Source: Streptomyces sp. Root431
Lineage (GTDB): Bacteria; Actinomycetota; Actinomycetes; Streptomycetales; Streptomycetaceae
Direction: 5' to 3'
Assembly: GCF_001426585.1 (NCBI RefSeq)
Contig: NZ_LMEI01000012.1
Location: 1-54,960 of the forward strand
Length of the DNA stretch: 54,960 nt
Below the pieces are notes generated by a model. It ran no database searches and was not told the DNA's origin. It saw only the letters and a program-made list of their open reading frames with translations. A program made the translations under genes and the position numbers. Below are positions 32,991-41,491 of the stretch, piece by piece. Numbering within the stretch: the first letter of the stretch is position 1; every line of letters begins with the position of its first letter.

Positions 32991-34196
32991 GTGTCGAGGA
33001 CGCAAGACGCGATCGCTTCCGCGGAGGCGCACAGCGCTCACAACTACCACCCCCTTCCGGTCGTCGTCGCCTCGGCGGACGGCGCCTGGATGACCGACGT
33101 CGAGGGGCGCCGCTATCTCGACATGCTCGCCGGATACTCGGCGCTCAACTTCGGGCACGGGAACCGGCGGCTGATCGAGGCCGCGAAGGCGCAGCTGGAG
33201 CGGGTGACGCTGACGTCGCGCGCCTTCCACCACGACCGCTTCGCCGAGTTCTGTACGCAGCTCGCGGCGCTGTGCGGCAAGGAGGCGGTGCTGCCGATGA
33301 ACACGGGGGCGGAGGCGGTCGAGACGGCCGTGAAGACCGCCCGGAAGTGGGGGTACGAGGTGAAGGGCGTGCCGGACGGGCACGCGAAGATCGTGGTCGC
33401 GGGGAACAACTTCCACGGCCGGACGACGACGATCGTCAGCTTCTCCACGGACCACGAGGCGCGGGACCACTTCGGTCCGTACACGCCGGGGTTCGAGATC
33501 GTGCCGTACGGGGACCTGACGGCTCTCGAAGCGGCGGTCACCGAGAACACGGTGGCGGTGCTGCTCGAACCGATCCAGGGCGAGGCGGGGGTCCTGGTGC
33601 CGCCGGCCGGCTACCTGCCGGGGGTGCGGGAGCTGACGCGCCGGCGGAACGTGCTGTTCATGGCGGACGAGATCCAGTCGGGTCTGGGCCGGACGGGGAA
33701 GACGTTCGCGTGCGAGCACGAGGGCGTCGTGCCGGACGTGTACATCCTGGGGAAGGCGCTGGGCGGCGGTGTCGTGCCGGTGTCGGCGGTGGTCGCCGAC
33801 CGTTCGGTGCTCGGGGTGTTCCGGCCGGGTGAGCACGGCTCGACCTTCGGCGGGAATCCGCTGGCCTGCGCGGTGGCCCTGGAGGTGATCGCGATGCTGC
33901 GGACGGGCGAGTTCCAGGAGCGGGCGACGGAGCTGGGCGAGCACCTCCACGCCGAGCTGGGGCTGCTCGTGGGCGGCGGAGCGGTGGAGGCGGTGCGCGG
34001 GCGCGGCCTGTGGGCCGGGGTGGACATCGCGGCGTCGCGGGGCACGGGCCGGGAGATCTCGGAGAAGTTGATGGAGCGGGGGGTCCTGGTGAAGGACACC
34101 CACGGGTCGACGATCCGGATCGCGCCGCCGCTGGTCATCTCGAAGGAGGATCTGGACTGGGGACTGGAGCAGTTGCGGGACGTGCTGGCGGAGTAG
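32991..34196 (+). CDS. rocD: Ornithine aminotransferase
   Basis: 401 residues, standard length. Class III aminotransferase features: NTGAEAVETAVKTARKWGY, NFHGRTTTIVSFS, LEPIQGEAGV, ADEIQSGLGRTG and the PLP lysine in YILGKALGGGVVPVSAV. The overall sequence matches ornithine-oxo-acid transaminase, which converts ornithine to glutamate semialdehyde in arginine/ornithine catabolism. GTG 32991 follows acggag. Stands alone; a partner amidinohydrolase gene is not in the neighbouring genes seen here. Confidence 0.9.
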   Translation: MSRTQDAIASAEAHSAHNYHPLPVVVASADGAWMTDVEGRRYLDMLAGYSALNFGHGNRRLIEAAKAQLERVTLTSRAFHHDRFAEFCTQLAALCGKEAVLPMNTGAEAVETAVKTARKWGYEVKGVPDGHAKIVVAGNNFHGRTTTIVSFSTDHEARDHFGPYTPGFEIVPYGDLTALEAAVTENTVAVLLEPIQGEAGVLVPPAGYLPGVRELTRRRNVLFMADEIQSGLGRTGKTFACEHEGVVPDVYILGKALGGGVVPVSAVVADRSVLGVFRPGEHGSTFGGNPLACAVALEVIAMLRTGEFQERATELGEHLHAELGLLVGGGAVEAVRGRGLWAGVDIAASRGTGREISEKLMERGVLVKDTHGSTIRIAPPLVISKEDLDWGLEQLRDVLAE

Positions 34197-34252
34197 CGGG
34201 GTGACGGGTTGACGGGCTGACGGGGTCGTTTCGCTTCGGGGAGGCGGGCGGG

Positions 34253-34312
34253 TCAGGTGCGCAGGGCCTCCAGGGGCTCGACCGTGGCCGCCCGCATCGC
34301 CGGAGGGAAACC
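34253..34312 (-). pseudogene. Vestigial 3' end of an FtsX-like ABC permease gene
   Basis: On the minus strand the frame ends FPPAMRAATVEPLEALRT and stop, a good match to the conserved C-terminus of FtsX/MacB-type permeases (PA.RAA...P.EALR). Nothing resembling the rest of a permease lies upstream. The 34197-34444 gap thus seems to hold a gene remnant and the next gene's promoter. Confidence 0.4.
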
Positions 34313-34408
34313 GGGTCGGCTCCGTCGGCCGGGGCCGCGGCCCCGAGCCGGTCGGGAGGCCTGTCGTCGACTCGAGCCACGCCACCGGGGACGGGACAAC
34401 TCGGGCCA

Positions 34409-34438
34409 TTGACACGACAGTTGGTCTAGGCCAATGAT
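34409..34438 (+). promoter_or_regulatory. Promoter with DasR-like operator ahead of polysaccharide deacetylase
   Basis: TTGACA (34409-34414) and AATGAT (34433-34438), 18 bp apart, flank gttggtctaggccaat (34420-34435), which matches 12 of 16 positions of the DasR box as I remember it (actggtctagaccact), including the core tggtctag. Transcription would start on or next to the ATG at 34445. DasR is the GlcNAc-responsive GntR repressor of chitin/aminosugar genes. Confidence 0.6.
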
Positions 34439-34444
34439 GCCGCC

Positions 34445-35140
34445 ATGCCGAGACTCCGTCTGCGTCACGCCGTGCGTGCCGCGCTCGCCGCCCTCGTCCC
34501 CCTCGCGCTCCTCGGCGCGTCCTCGGGACCCGCGCACGCCGCCCCGCGGGCGGCCTGGCCCGAGCCCGTCCCGGTGGTGTCGCACGTCGAGACCACCGAC
34601 CCGGTCGTCTTCATCACCATCGACGACGGCTGGTACCACGACCCCGCGGCGGCGAAGCTGCTGCTCGACCGCCGGGTGCCCGCCTCGCTCTTCCTGCTGC
34701 CGGGCGCCTACTCGTACGACTCCGGCTACTTCCACACCCTGCTGAACCAGGGCCGCTCCCGCGTCGAGAACCACACCGTCAACCACCCCGACCTGACCAC
34801 GCTCGACGCCGCCGGGCAGAAGGCGGAGGTCTGCGGGGCCCGCGACCAGCACCTCGCCCGGTTCGGCGACGGCCCGCGGCTGCTGCGCCCGCCGTACGGC
34901 ACGTACGACGCGACCACCCGGACCGTCGCGCGCGCCTGCGGGGCGAAGGCCGTGGTGACCTGGACGTACGACCTCACCACCTGGGGGCAGTGGACCCCGC
35001 CGACGCCGACGCTCAAGGCCGGCGACATCATCCTGCTGCACTTCAACGAGACCCTGGAGCAGGACCTGGCGCGGGCCCTGGACCTGGCCGAGGCGGCCGG
35101 CCTCAAGCCCGCGCCGCTGAGGGAGTACGTCGCGGAATAG
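34445..35140 (+). CDS. Secreted polysaccharide deacetylase (NodB/CE4)
   Basis: 231 residues with a Sec signal peptide (AALAALVPLALLGASSGPAHA). CE4 motifs: TIDDGW (motif 1, Asp-Asp), ENHTVNHPDL (motif 2, His-x3-His), LRPPYGTYD (motif 3) and LLHFNE near the end. It removes N-acetyl groups from a chitin- or peptidoglycan-type polymer outside the cell. A DasR-like box over its promoter links it to the aminosugar regulon. The ATG is probably the transcript's first codon. Confidence 0.88.
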   Translation: MPRLRLRHAVRAALAALVPLALLGASSGPAHAAPRAAWPEPVPVVSHVETTDPVVFITIDDGWYHDPAAAKLLLDRRVPASLFLLPGAYSYDSGYFHTLLNQGRSRVENHTVNHPDLTTLDAAGQKAEVCGARDQHLARFGDGPRLLRPPYGTYDATTRTVARACGAKAVVTWTYDLTTWGQWTPPTPTLKAGDIILLHFNETLEQDLARALDLAEAAGLKPAPLREYVAE

Positions 35141-35148
35141 CCGGGGGC

Positions 35149-36333
35149 CTACAGGATCACGTGCGGGAGGAAGCGGGCGTACTCGTCGGTGACGAGGCCC
35201 GCCGACTCCCGGATCCCGAGCCCCGCCGCCTCGTTCTCGACGACCCACGCGCCGAGCACGACCTTGTTGCCGTCGAAGTCGGGCAGCGGGGCCAGCTCCT
35301 GGTAGCAGCAGGCCTCCCCGTCCCGTACGAAGGGCTCCGTACCGGCCTCGTGCAGGGTGACGCCCGCGCCCTCGCGGCCCAGCAGCGGCTTGGCGACCCA
35401 CCCCGTGGTCGAGGCGAGCTCGCGCGGACCGTCGAGGTAGGCGGGCAGCAGGTTCGGGTGGCCCGGGTTGAGCTCCCACAGGATCGCGAGCAGCGCCTTG
35501 TTGGAGAGGAGCATCTTCCAGGCGGGCTCGATCCAGCAGGTGGTGCCGGTGCCGCCGCCGTTGTCGAGGGTGTCGAGGACGTGCTTCCCGAAGCGGTCGG
35601 TGGTCAGCCACTCCCACGGGTAGAGCTTGAAGCAGCTGCGGATGAAGCGGAGCCGGTCGTCGACGAAGCGGCGCGAGAGCCGGTCCCAGCCGATCCGCTC
35701 GACGGAGAGCGCCTCCGTGTCGAGCCCGGCCTGCTGCGCGGTCTCGCGGAGGTACGCGACCGTCATCAGGTCCTCGCCGAGCTCGTCGCCGTCCGAGTGG
35801 ACGAAGTGGACGGGGCCCGGCGGCAGGAGGTGCGCCTGGCGCTTCCAGGCGTCGACGAGCCGCTCGTGGAGGGAGTTCCACTGGTCGGCGCCGGGGAACC
35901 GCTCCTCCATCCAGAACCACTGCGGGCTCGCGGCCTCCACCAGCGACGTGGGGGTGTCGGCGTTGTACTCCAGCATCTTGGCCGGGCCGGTGCCGTCGTA
36001 CCGCAGGTCGAAACGCCCGTAGAGGGAGGGGAGTTCGTCCCGTCGCCGCCAGGCCTCGGCGACCAGGGACGCGAGCTTCGGATCGGTGATCCCGAGCTCG
36101 GCGAACCGGTCCCGCTCGACGATGTGCGCGGCTGCCGCCAGGCACATCGCGTGCAGCTCCTCGACGACCTCCTCCAGGGCCTCGACCTCGGGCAGGGTGA
36201 AGGAGTAGTACGCGCTCTCGTCCCAGTACGGGCGCAGCGAGCCGTCCGGGTAGCGCGTCAGGGGGTAGACGACCCCCTGCTCCTCCACGATCCGCTGCCA
36301 GTCGGGCCGGGGGTCGATGGTGTGCCGCTTCAT
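35149..36333 (-). CDS. Glutathionylspermidine synthase-like ATP-grasp protein
   Basis: 394 residues. The sequence matches the GSP_synth family: YGRFDLRYDGTGPAKMLEYN, ADTPTSLVEA, FVHSDGDELGEDL and a C-terminal LLGREGAGVTL that would be the ATP-grasp loop, plus NKVVLGAWVVENEAAGLGI. Such enzymes form amide bonds using ATP. The family in actinobacteria is of unknown substrate since they lack glutathione. It follows a small lipoprotein gene by 14 bp on the same strand, an arrangement common in Streptomyces. Convergent with the deacetylase. Confidence 0.88.
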   Translation of the reverse strand: MKRHTIDPRPDWQRIVEEQGVVYPLTRYPDGSLRPYWDESAYYSFTLPEVEALEEVVEELHAMCLAAAAHIVERDRFAELGITDPKLASLVAEAWRRRDELPSLYGRFDLRYDGTGPAKMLEYNADTPTSLVEAASPQWFWMEERFPGADQWNSLHERLVDAWKRQAHLLPPGPVHFVHSDGDELGEDLMTVAYLRETAQQAGLDTEALSVERIGWDRLSRRFVDDRLRFIRSCFKLYPWEWLTTDRFGKHVLDTLDNGGGTGTTCWIEPAWKMLLSNKALLAILWELNPGHPNLLPAYLDGPRELASTTGWVAKPLLGREGAGVTLHEAGTEPFVRDGEACCYQELAPLPDFDGNKVVLGAWVVENEAAGLGIRESAGLVTDEYARFLPHVIL

Positions 36334-36347
36334 GTGCCGGGTCCTCC

Positions 36348-36650
36348 TCAGCCGCCGCCGGAGCCCGAGCAGCCGAAGCCGCCGGTGTCGACGGCCGCCT
36401 TGCTGAAGCTGCCGCCGCTCACCTTGCCGCTCCGGACGGAGCCGCCGTAGTAGTACGAGCCCCGGGTCGTGGTGCCGTTGCTGTCGTCGTCGTCATCGCC
36501 GCCGCCGCTCTCGCACCGGTAGCTGGGCAGCTCTTCCCGGGTCAGCGGGTCCACGCACCGCTGGTCCGGCTCGGAGCCGCACGCGGTGATCGTCGCCGCC
36601 AGCACACCCATCCCACCGAGCACCACCGTGCTCGACCTCAGCCTCCGCAT
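36348..36650 (-). CDS. Small lipoprotein with Gly/Ser/Tyr-rich tail
   Basis: 100 residues from ATG 36650, with ggagg nine bases upstream. Signal peptide ends in lipobox ITAC. The mature part has CVDPLTREELPSYRCES, an Asp run (GGGDDDDDSNG) and a Gly/Ser/Tyr-rich tail ending GFGCSGSGGG. No enzyme motif. Immediately upstream of the ATP-grasp gene, so probably part of the same cell-envelope process. Confidence 0.78.
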   Translation of the reverse strand: MRRLRSSTVVLGGMGVLAATITACGSEPDQRCVDPLTREELPSYRCESGGGDDDDDSNGTTTRGSYYYGGSVRSGKVSGGSFSKAAVDTGGFGCSGSGGG

Positions 36651-36753
36651 GGTCCGTCGCCTCCCCTTCGCGGTCGCGTCCGTCGTGGCCACGACAGTCG
36701 CGACCGCACAGTGTAGGCCGGTGATTTCCGGCCTCAGGACCTAGAGTCGCTTC

Positions 36754-37653
36754 GTGCTCCTTGGGATGATTTGCGCGTTTGCTTCGGCCTTCTGCTTCGG
36801 CGCGGCCTCTGTCCTTCAGGCCATGGCGGCCCGGGCCTCGCAGCCGGGGACGGGTGGCGGCGTCGACGTCGCCCTGATGTGGAGGGCGCTGCACCAGTGG
36901 CGCTACCTCGCCGGCCTGGGGATGGACACCCTGGGCTTCGCCCTGCAGATCGTGGCGCTGCGGACCCTGCCCATCTACGTGGTGGGCGCGGCGCTCGCCG
37001 CGAGTCTGGCGGTCACGGCGGTCATCGCGTCCCGGCTGCTGCACGTGCGGCTGAGCCGGGTGGAGTGGACGGCCGTCGGTGTGGTGTGCCTGGGGCTCGC
37101 GATGCTGGCGCTCGCCTCGGGGAAGGAGGGGCACCGGGACGGCTCGGATGCGCTGCGGTGGGCGCTGCTCGGCGTCTCCTTCGGGGTGCTGCTGCTGGGC
37201 ATGGCAGCGGGACGGCTGCCGGAGAAGCCGCGCGCTCTCGTGCTCGGCCTCGGGGCGGGCTTCGGCTTCGGGGTGGTGGAGGTGGCGGTCCGGCTGATCG
37301 ACGGCATCGATTTCGCCGATCCGGTCTGGTACGCGCTGCTCGTGGGCGGCGGCGCGGCGTTCCTGCTGCTGACCTCGGCGCTCCAGCGGGGCGCGGTGAC
37401 GACGGCGACGGCGGGTGCGGTGCTCGGCGAGACGATCGGGCCCGCGGTGGTCGGGGTGGTCTGGCTCGGTGACCGGACGAGGGAGGGGCTCGGGTGGCTG
37501 GCGATCCTCGGCTTCGCGTTGGCGGTGGCCGGCTCCCTGACCCTGGCCCGCTTCGGCGAACCGCCCGCGCCGGCGGAGGCCCCCGGTGAGGACGAGGCGG
37601 AGAAGCGCCTCGGCGCGGGACCGGCACCCGAGCACGGACCCCGCACGCCCTGA
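36754..37653 (+). CDS. EamA/DMT-type membrane protein
   Basis: 299 residues with nine or ten hydrophobic segments (MICAFASAFCFGAASVLQAM, VVGAALAASLAVTAVIA, ALVLGLGAGFGFGVVEVAV, GAVLGETIGPAVVGVVWLGD). Repeated helix layout fits the drug/metabolite transporter superfamily. GTG 36754 start. The C-terminal 35 residues are a Pro/Glu/Ala-rich tail. Substrate unknown. Confidence 0.82.
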   Translation: MLLGMICAFASAFCFGAASVLQAMAARASQPGTGGGVDVALMWRALHQWRYLAGLGMDTLGFALQIVALRTLPIYVVGAALAASLAVTAVIASRLLHVRLSRVEWTAVGVVCLGLAMLALASGKEGHRDGSDALRWALLGVSFGVLLLGMAAGRLPEKPRALVLGLGAGFGFGVVEVAVRLIDGIDFADPVWYALLVGGGAAFLLLTSALQRGAVTTATAGAVLGETIGPAVVGVVWLGDRTREGLGWLAILGFALAVAGSLTLARFGEPPAPAEAPGEDEAEKRLGAGPAPEHGPRTP

Positions 37654-37661
37654 CCGGCGGC

Positions 37662-37761
37662 GCGCTCAGGGCAGCACCCCTGCACAGGGGCGCGCTCAGG
37701 GCAGCCCCCTGCACAGGGCCTGGAGCGCGCTCAGGGCAGCACCCTGCACAGGGCCTGGAGT
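37662..37761. repeat. Triplicated 3' end of the PdxR/MocR gene
   Basis: Three tandem units of about 27-35 bp start at 37662, 37692 and 37727 with gcgctcagggcagc and continue ccctgcacaggg. The third unit contains the stop codon and last codons of the minus-strand regulator (ALQALCRVLP), so the other two are downstream copies of the gene's own end. Confidence 0.85.
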
Positions 37762-39140
37762 GCGCCCTGCCAGCCGCTGTCCGGGGGCGTGGCGTAGCCG
37801 ACGACCAGGCCGTCCAGGGTCGGCTCCACGCCCTGGCGGCGGAACTGGTTCACCCCTTGCACGGCGAGACCGTGCCAGGCGGCGGCGCGCAGGACGTCCT
37901 GCTCGGTGCCGGGCGGCAGGGCGAGGACCGCGTGGAGGCCGGCCGCGATCCCGCTGACCCGGGTCAGCGGCGAGTGCGCGGCGACCGCCTCCACCAGCTG
38001 GTCCCGGCGTCGCCGGTAGCGCAGCCGCATGGCCCGTACGTGCCGGTCGTACGCCCCCGAGCCCAGGAACTCGGCGAACGCCAGCTGGTCGGGCGCGCTC
38101 GACGCCCAGTCCACGGCCCCCTTCGCGGCGACCACCTCGCCCACCAGCCCCTCCGGCACCACCATCCACGCGAGCCGGAGCCCGGGCGCCAGGGACTTGC
38201 TCGCGGTCCCGAGGTAGACGACCCGCTCGGGGTCCAGCCCCTGGAGCGCACCCACCGGCTGCCGGTCGAAACGGAACTCGCCGTCGTAGTCGTCCTCCAG
38301 GACGAAGCCTCCCGAGGCGCGCGCCCAGTCGACGACGGCCGCCCGCCGGTCCGGCGGCAGGGCGCCGCCCAGGGGGAACTGGTGCGCCGCGGTGAGCAGG
38401 ACGCCCCCGACGCCGGTGAGCTCCTCGACGCGCGTGCCGCGTTCGTCGAAGGGCAGGGTCGGGGTGCCGAGTCCGGCCCGGCGGAGGATGTCGGCGTGGA
38501 CGCCGAGCCCGTACGACTCGACCGCCACGTGCCGCACCGCCCGGCCGCGCAGCACCTCGCCGATCAGCATCAGGCCGTGGACGAACCCCGCGCAGATCAC
38601 GATCCGTTCGGGCCGGGCGTGCACGCCGCGCGCGCGGGCGAGGTACTCGGCGAGCGCGGTGCGCAGTTCGATCCGGCCGCGCGGATCGCCGTAGCCGAGG
38701 GCCTCGTTCGGGGCGGCGGTGAGCGCCCGCCGGTACGCCTTGAGCCAGTCGGCGCGCGGGAAGGAGGCGAGGTCGGGGGTGCCGGCCTTGAGGTTGTGCG
38801 CGGGGGCGGTGAGCCGGGACCGTACCGCCGTCGCGGGCGCGGGAGGGGGCTTTCGCGGCTCGGTCCGGCGCGGCTCGGCCCTGCGGGCGACGCGCGTGCC
38901 CGAGCCCTGTCGGGCCGTCAGCCAGCCCTCGGCGACCAGCTCGGCGTAGGCGTCGGCGACGGTGTTGCGGGCCATGCCCAGGTCGGCGGCGAGCGACCGG
39001 GAGGACGGCAGCCGTGTGCCCGCCTCCAGGCGCCCGCTGCGCACCGCCTCCCGGAGCGCGTCCATGAGTCCGGCGCGCAGGTGCGGACCACGCACTTCCA
39101 GATGAAGGTCGGCGCCAAAAGTGGCCCACTCGTTTGCCAT
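37731..39140 (-). CDS. MocR/PdxR-type GntR-aminotransferase regulator
   Basis: 469 residues. A GntR winged helix at the N-terminus (LPSSRSLAADLGMARNTVAD, YAELVAEGWLTARQGSGTRV) is fused to a class I aminotransferase domain (LGYGDPRGRIELRTALAEYL, DDYDGEFRFDRQPVGALQGL, YLGTASKSLAPGLRLAWMV with the PLP lysine). MocR regulators bind PLP or a PLP adduct. It is divergent from, and 47 bp away from, the CMD-family gene, which it likely controls. Its ATG has no clear ribosome binding site and follows a TATGGT by eight bases, so it may also be leaderless. Confidence 0.9.
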   Translation of the reverse strand: MANEWATFGADLHLEVRGPHLRAGLMDALREAVRSGRLEAGTRLPSSRSLAADLGMARNTVADAYAELVAEGWLTARQGSGTRVARRAEPRRTEPRKPPPAPATAVRSRLTAPAHNLKAGTPDLASFPRADWLKAYRRALTAAPNEALGYGDPRGRIELRTALAEYLARARGVHARPERIVICAGFVHGLMLIGEVLRGRAVRHVAVESYGLGVHADILRRAGLGTPTLPFDERGTRVEELTGVGGVLLTAAHQFPLGGALPPDRRAAVVDWARASGGFVLEDDYDGEFRFDRQPVGALQGLDPERVVYLGTASKSLAPGLRLAWMVVPEGLVGEVVAAKGAVDWASSAPDQLAFAEFLGSGAYDRHVRAMRLRYRRRRDQLVEAVAAHSPLTRVSGIAAGLHAVLALPPGTEQDVLRAAAWHGLAVQGVNQFRRQGVEPTLDGLVVGYATPPDSGWQGALQALCRVLP

Positions 39141-39187
39141 GGAAATGGACCATACTCCTGCGCCACCCCGCTCGTACGGTGAGAAGC

Positions 39188-39703
39188 ATGACCACGAGCA
39201 CCGCAGCAGCGGCGACCACCGAGAAGACCGCTTACGCGCACGAGCACGCGCCCCGCCTCGCCATGTCCGAGCGGGTCCCCGAGTTCTACCGGGCGATGCT
39301 CCGGCTGGAGGCGGCGGCCGCGAAGGACGTCGACCCGACCCTGTACCACCTGATCAAGATCCGGGCCTCGCAGGTCAACCACTGCGCCTTCTGCATCGAC
39401 ATGCACGCCAAGGACGCGCTGGCGGAGGGCGAGACCGTCGAGCGGATCGTGCAGCTCTCCGCCTGGGAGGAGTCCCGGCACTTCTACACCGAGCGGGAGC
39501 TCGCCGCCCTCGCCCTGACCGAGTCCGTCACCGTCCTCACCGACGGCTTCGTCCCCGACGAGGTGTACGCGCAGGCCGCCGCGCACTTCGACGAGACCGA
39601 GCTCGCCCGGGTCATCGCCGCGATCGTCACGATCAACGCCTGGAACCGGATCGGCGTGACGACCCGGATGACGCCCGGCCACTACACCCCCCGCTCCGCG
39701 TGA
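39188..39703 (+). CDS. Carboxymuconolactone decarboxylase/AhpD-family protein
   Basis: 171 residues. The CxxC and following His of AhpD-like proteins is visible as HCAFCIDMHAKDA, with RASQVNHC preceding. Such proteins are peroxidase-linked thiol proteins or decarboxylase relatives. ATG 39188. It overlaps the next gene by four bases (GTGA) and is divergent from the MocR regulator. Confidence 0.88.
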   Translation: MTTSTAAAATTEKTAYAHEHAPRLAMSERVPEFYRAMLRLEAAAAKDVDPTLYHLIKIRASQVNHCAFCIDMHAKDALAEGETVERIVQLSAWEESRHFYTERELAALALTESVTVLTDGFVPDEVYAQAAAHFDETELARVIAAIVTINAWNRIGVTTRMTPGHYTPRSA

Positions 39704-40464
39704 GCGGCGGCGGCGCGACCACCGGCGTGCTGCGGGCCCTGCACCGGGGCCGGGCGGCCGACGATCCGCTGGTGCTGCCGGGACCGTGGGACGCCGTGAG
39801 CGCCCGCGCCTTCGAGGAGGCCGGATTCCCGGCGCTCGCGACACCGAGCGCCGGGATCGCCGCCGCCCTCGGGTACGAGGACGGGGCGACGCCGGCGGCG
39901 GAGATGTTCGCCGCCGTGGCGCGGATCGCCCGCTCGGTCTCCGTACCCGTCACGGCCGACCTGGAGGGCGGCTACGGGCTGCCGGCCGCCGAACTGGTGG
40001 AGCGCGTACGGGAGTCCGGGGCGGTCGGGGTGAACCTGGAGGACAGCGACCCGGCCGTCGGCCTCAAGGACCCGCAGACCCATGCCGCGTGGCTGGCAGA
40101 GGTGCGCGCGGCCGCGGGCCCGGGGCTCTTCGTCAACGCGCGCGTGGACGTGTACATCCGGAAGGCGCCCGAGGGGACGGCGCCCAGGGACGCGTCGATG
40201 GCCCGCGCCCGGCTCTACGCGGAGGCCGGCGCGGACTGCGTCTACCCGATCGCGGCCCCGCCCGCCGACCTCCCGGCCCTGCGCGCCGCGCTCGGCGACC
40301 TCCCCCTCAACGCCCTGGCCGTCCCCGGCGGCCCGTCCTTCACCGAGCTCGGCCTGCTGGGCGCGACCCGCGTCACGTTCGGCGACGGCCTGCTCGTCCG
40401 CGCCACGGCCGGCCTCACGGCTCTGGCGGCGCGGCTCCGGGACGGCGACGCGCTCACGGACTGA
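39700..40464 (+). CDS. Isocitrate lyase/PEP mutase-family protein
   Basis: 254 residues. LVLPGPWDAVSARAFEEAGF, SAGIAAALGYEDG, VTADLEGGYG (metal-binding Asp/Glu), GVNLEDSDP and LFVNARVDVYI are typical of the PEP mutase/isocitrate lyase superfamily, close to carboxy-PEP mutase or oxaloacetate-hydrolase-like members. The family's KKCGH loop is not present, so it is not a true isocitrate lyase. GTG start overlaps the CMD-family stop, so the two are a coupled operon under the divergent MocR regulator. Confidence 0.88.
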   Translation: MSGGGATTGVLRALHRGRAADDPLVLPGPWDAVSARAFEEAGFPALATPSAGIAAALGYEDGATPAAEMFAAVARIARSVSVPVTADLEGGYGLPAAELVERVRESGAVGVNLEDSDPAVGLKDPQTHAAWLAEVRAAAGPGLFVNARVDVYIRKAPEGTAPRDASMARARLYAEAGADCVYPIAAPPADLPALRAALGDLPLNALAVPGGPSFTELGLLGATRVTFGDGLLVRATAGLTALAARLRDGDALTD

Positions 40465-40500
40465 GCGGGCGGCCGTCCCGGGGTCCGGGGACGCCGGGCG

Positions 40501-41490
40501 TCAGTGCGCGCCCGGGCGGAAGAACTCCAGCGCCACGCGCAGCACTTCGCGCTGCTTGGGCCAGTCGGCCTCCGGGCCCGCGGAGAGGATCGCGTAGTGG
40601 TTGCCGTCCGCCGCCGTGAAGGCGCGGTCGACGACCTTGCGGCGGCCGCCCTCGCGGTCGTACGCGTACACCAGCTCGGCGGAGTCGGCCGGGGCGCCCG
40701 GTTCGCCGGTCACCCGGTCGAGGCCGATCTCCACGTAGCCCGGCTTGTTGGCCTTGCCGTCGTCGGAGGCTCCGCGGAGGGCCTCGTACGGCGTCAGGTC
40801 CGGCTCGGTGATGACGAAGACCTGGAGGAGGCTCTTCCCGTCCGGCGCGTTGTAGAAGATGCCCTGGTCGGACTCGGTGCGGTCCCAGCCGTCGGGGACG
40901 GCGATCGTGAAGCCCTTGAGGTCCTTCTGCACGCTGTACGCGGGCGGGGGGAGGTCGTCGGTGGGCTGGGTGGAGGCGGAGGCGGAGGGGGACGCCGTGT
41001 CCGTCGGATCGACCGTCGGGGAGTCGGTCGGGTCCTCCGTCGGGGAGTCGGTCGGGTAGTCCGAGGGCGTCTCCACCGGGGCCGAGACCGAGACCGCAGG
41101 ACCGCCGCCCGCCCCGGCCTGCCCGCCGTCGTCCTTGCCCCAGACCAGCCAGGCGCCCACCGAACCCGCCGCCAGGACGGCGACGGCCGCCCCCGCCGCG
41201 ACGGCGCCACGCGTCCGCGCTCGGCCGCCGGCGGCCGGGGCCGGGGCGGTGGGGTACTGCCACTCCCCCGTCTCCGGGACGTACGCGGGGGCGTGCGTGG
41301 GGGCGGGGGCGTACGAGGGCGGGGCCTCGGGTGCGTACGAGGGCGGGGGCGGAGGCGGAGGCACGACGGGACCGGCACCGGGAGCTGCCACCGGCCCCGG
41401 AGCGGGCTCCGGTATCGGCGACGGGCCGGGGGCCTGCGTCCCCCCGACCGTCTCCCAGCTCTGCGTCTCGTCGTTCCAGCGGGCGCTCAT
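40501..41490 (-). CDS. Membrane-anchored protein with Pro-rich N-terminus and extracytoplasmic domain
   Basis: 329 residues. The cytoplasmic part of about 90 residues begins with SARWNDETQSWETV and is Pro-rich (VVPPPPPPPSYAPEA). One membrane helix (GAVAAGAAVAVLAAGSVGAWL) is followed by an Asp/Pro/Thr/Ser repeat linker (DYPTDSPTEDPTDSPTVDPT) and a domain of about 140 residues (FTIAVPDGWDRTE, AELVYAYDREGGRRKVVDRA) like the serine/arginine-rich sensor-type domains seen at the ends of actinobacterial kinases. One base from the preceding gene; third gene of a minus-strand operon. Function unknown. Confidence 0.78.
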   Translation of the reverse strand: MSARWNDETQSWETVGGTQAPGPSPIPEPAPGPVAAPGAGPVVPPPPPPPSYAPEAPPSYAPAPTHAPAYVPETGEWQYPTAPAPAAGGRARTRGAVAAGAAVAVLAAGSVGAWLVWGKDDGGQAGAGGGPAVSVSAPVETPSDYPTDSPTEDPTDSPTVDPTDTASPSASASTQPTDDLPPPAYSVQKDLKGFTIAVPDGWDRTESDQGIFYNAPDGKSLLQVFVITEPDLTPYEALRGASDDGKANKPGYVEIGLDRVTGEPGAPADSAELVYAYDREGGRRKVVDRAFTAADGNHYAILSAGPEADWPKQREVLRVALEFFRPGAH

Positions 41491-41491
41491 C

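Noticed and set aside
34253..36145. 630-codon minus-strand frame ending in an FtsX-like tail
   Set aside because: All but the last 20 codons are antisense or out-of-frame shadow of the deacetylase and ATP-grasp genes; only the tail resembles a permease.
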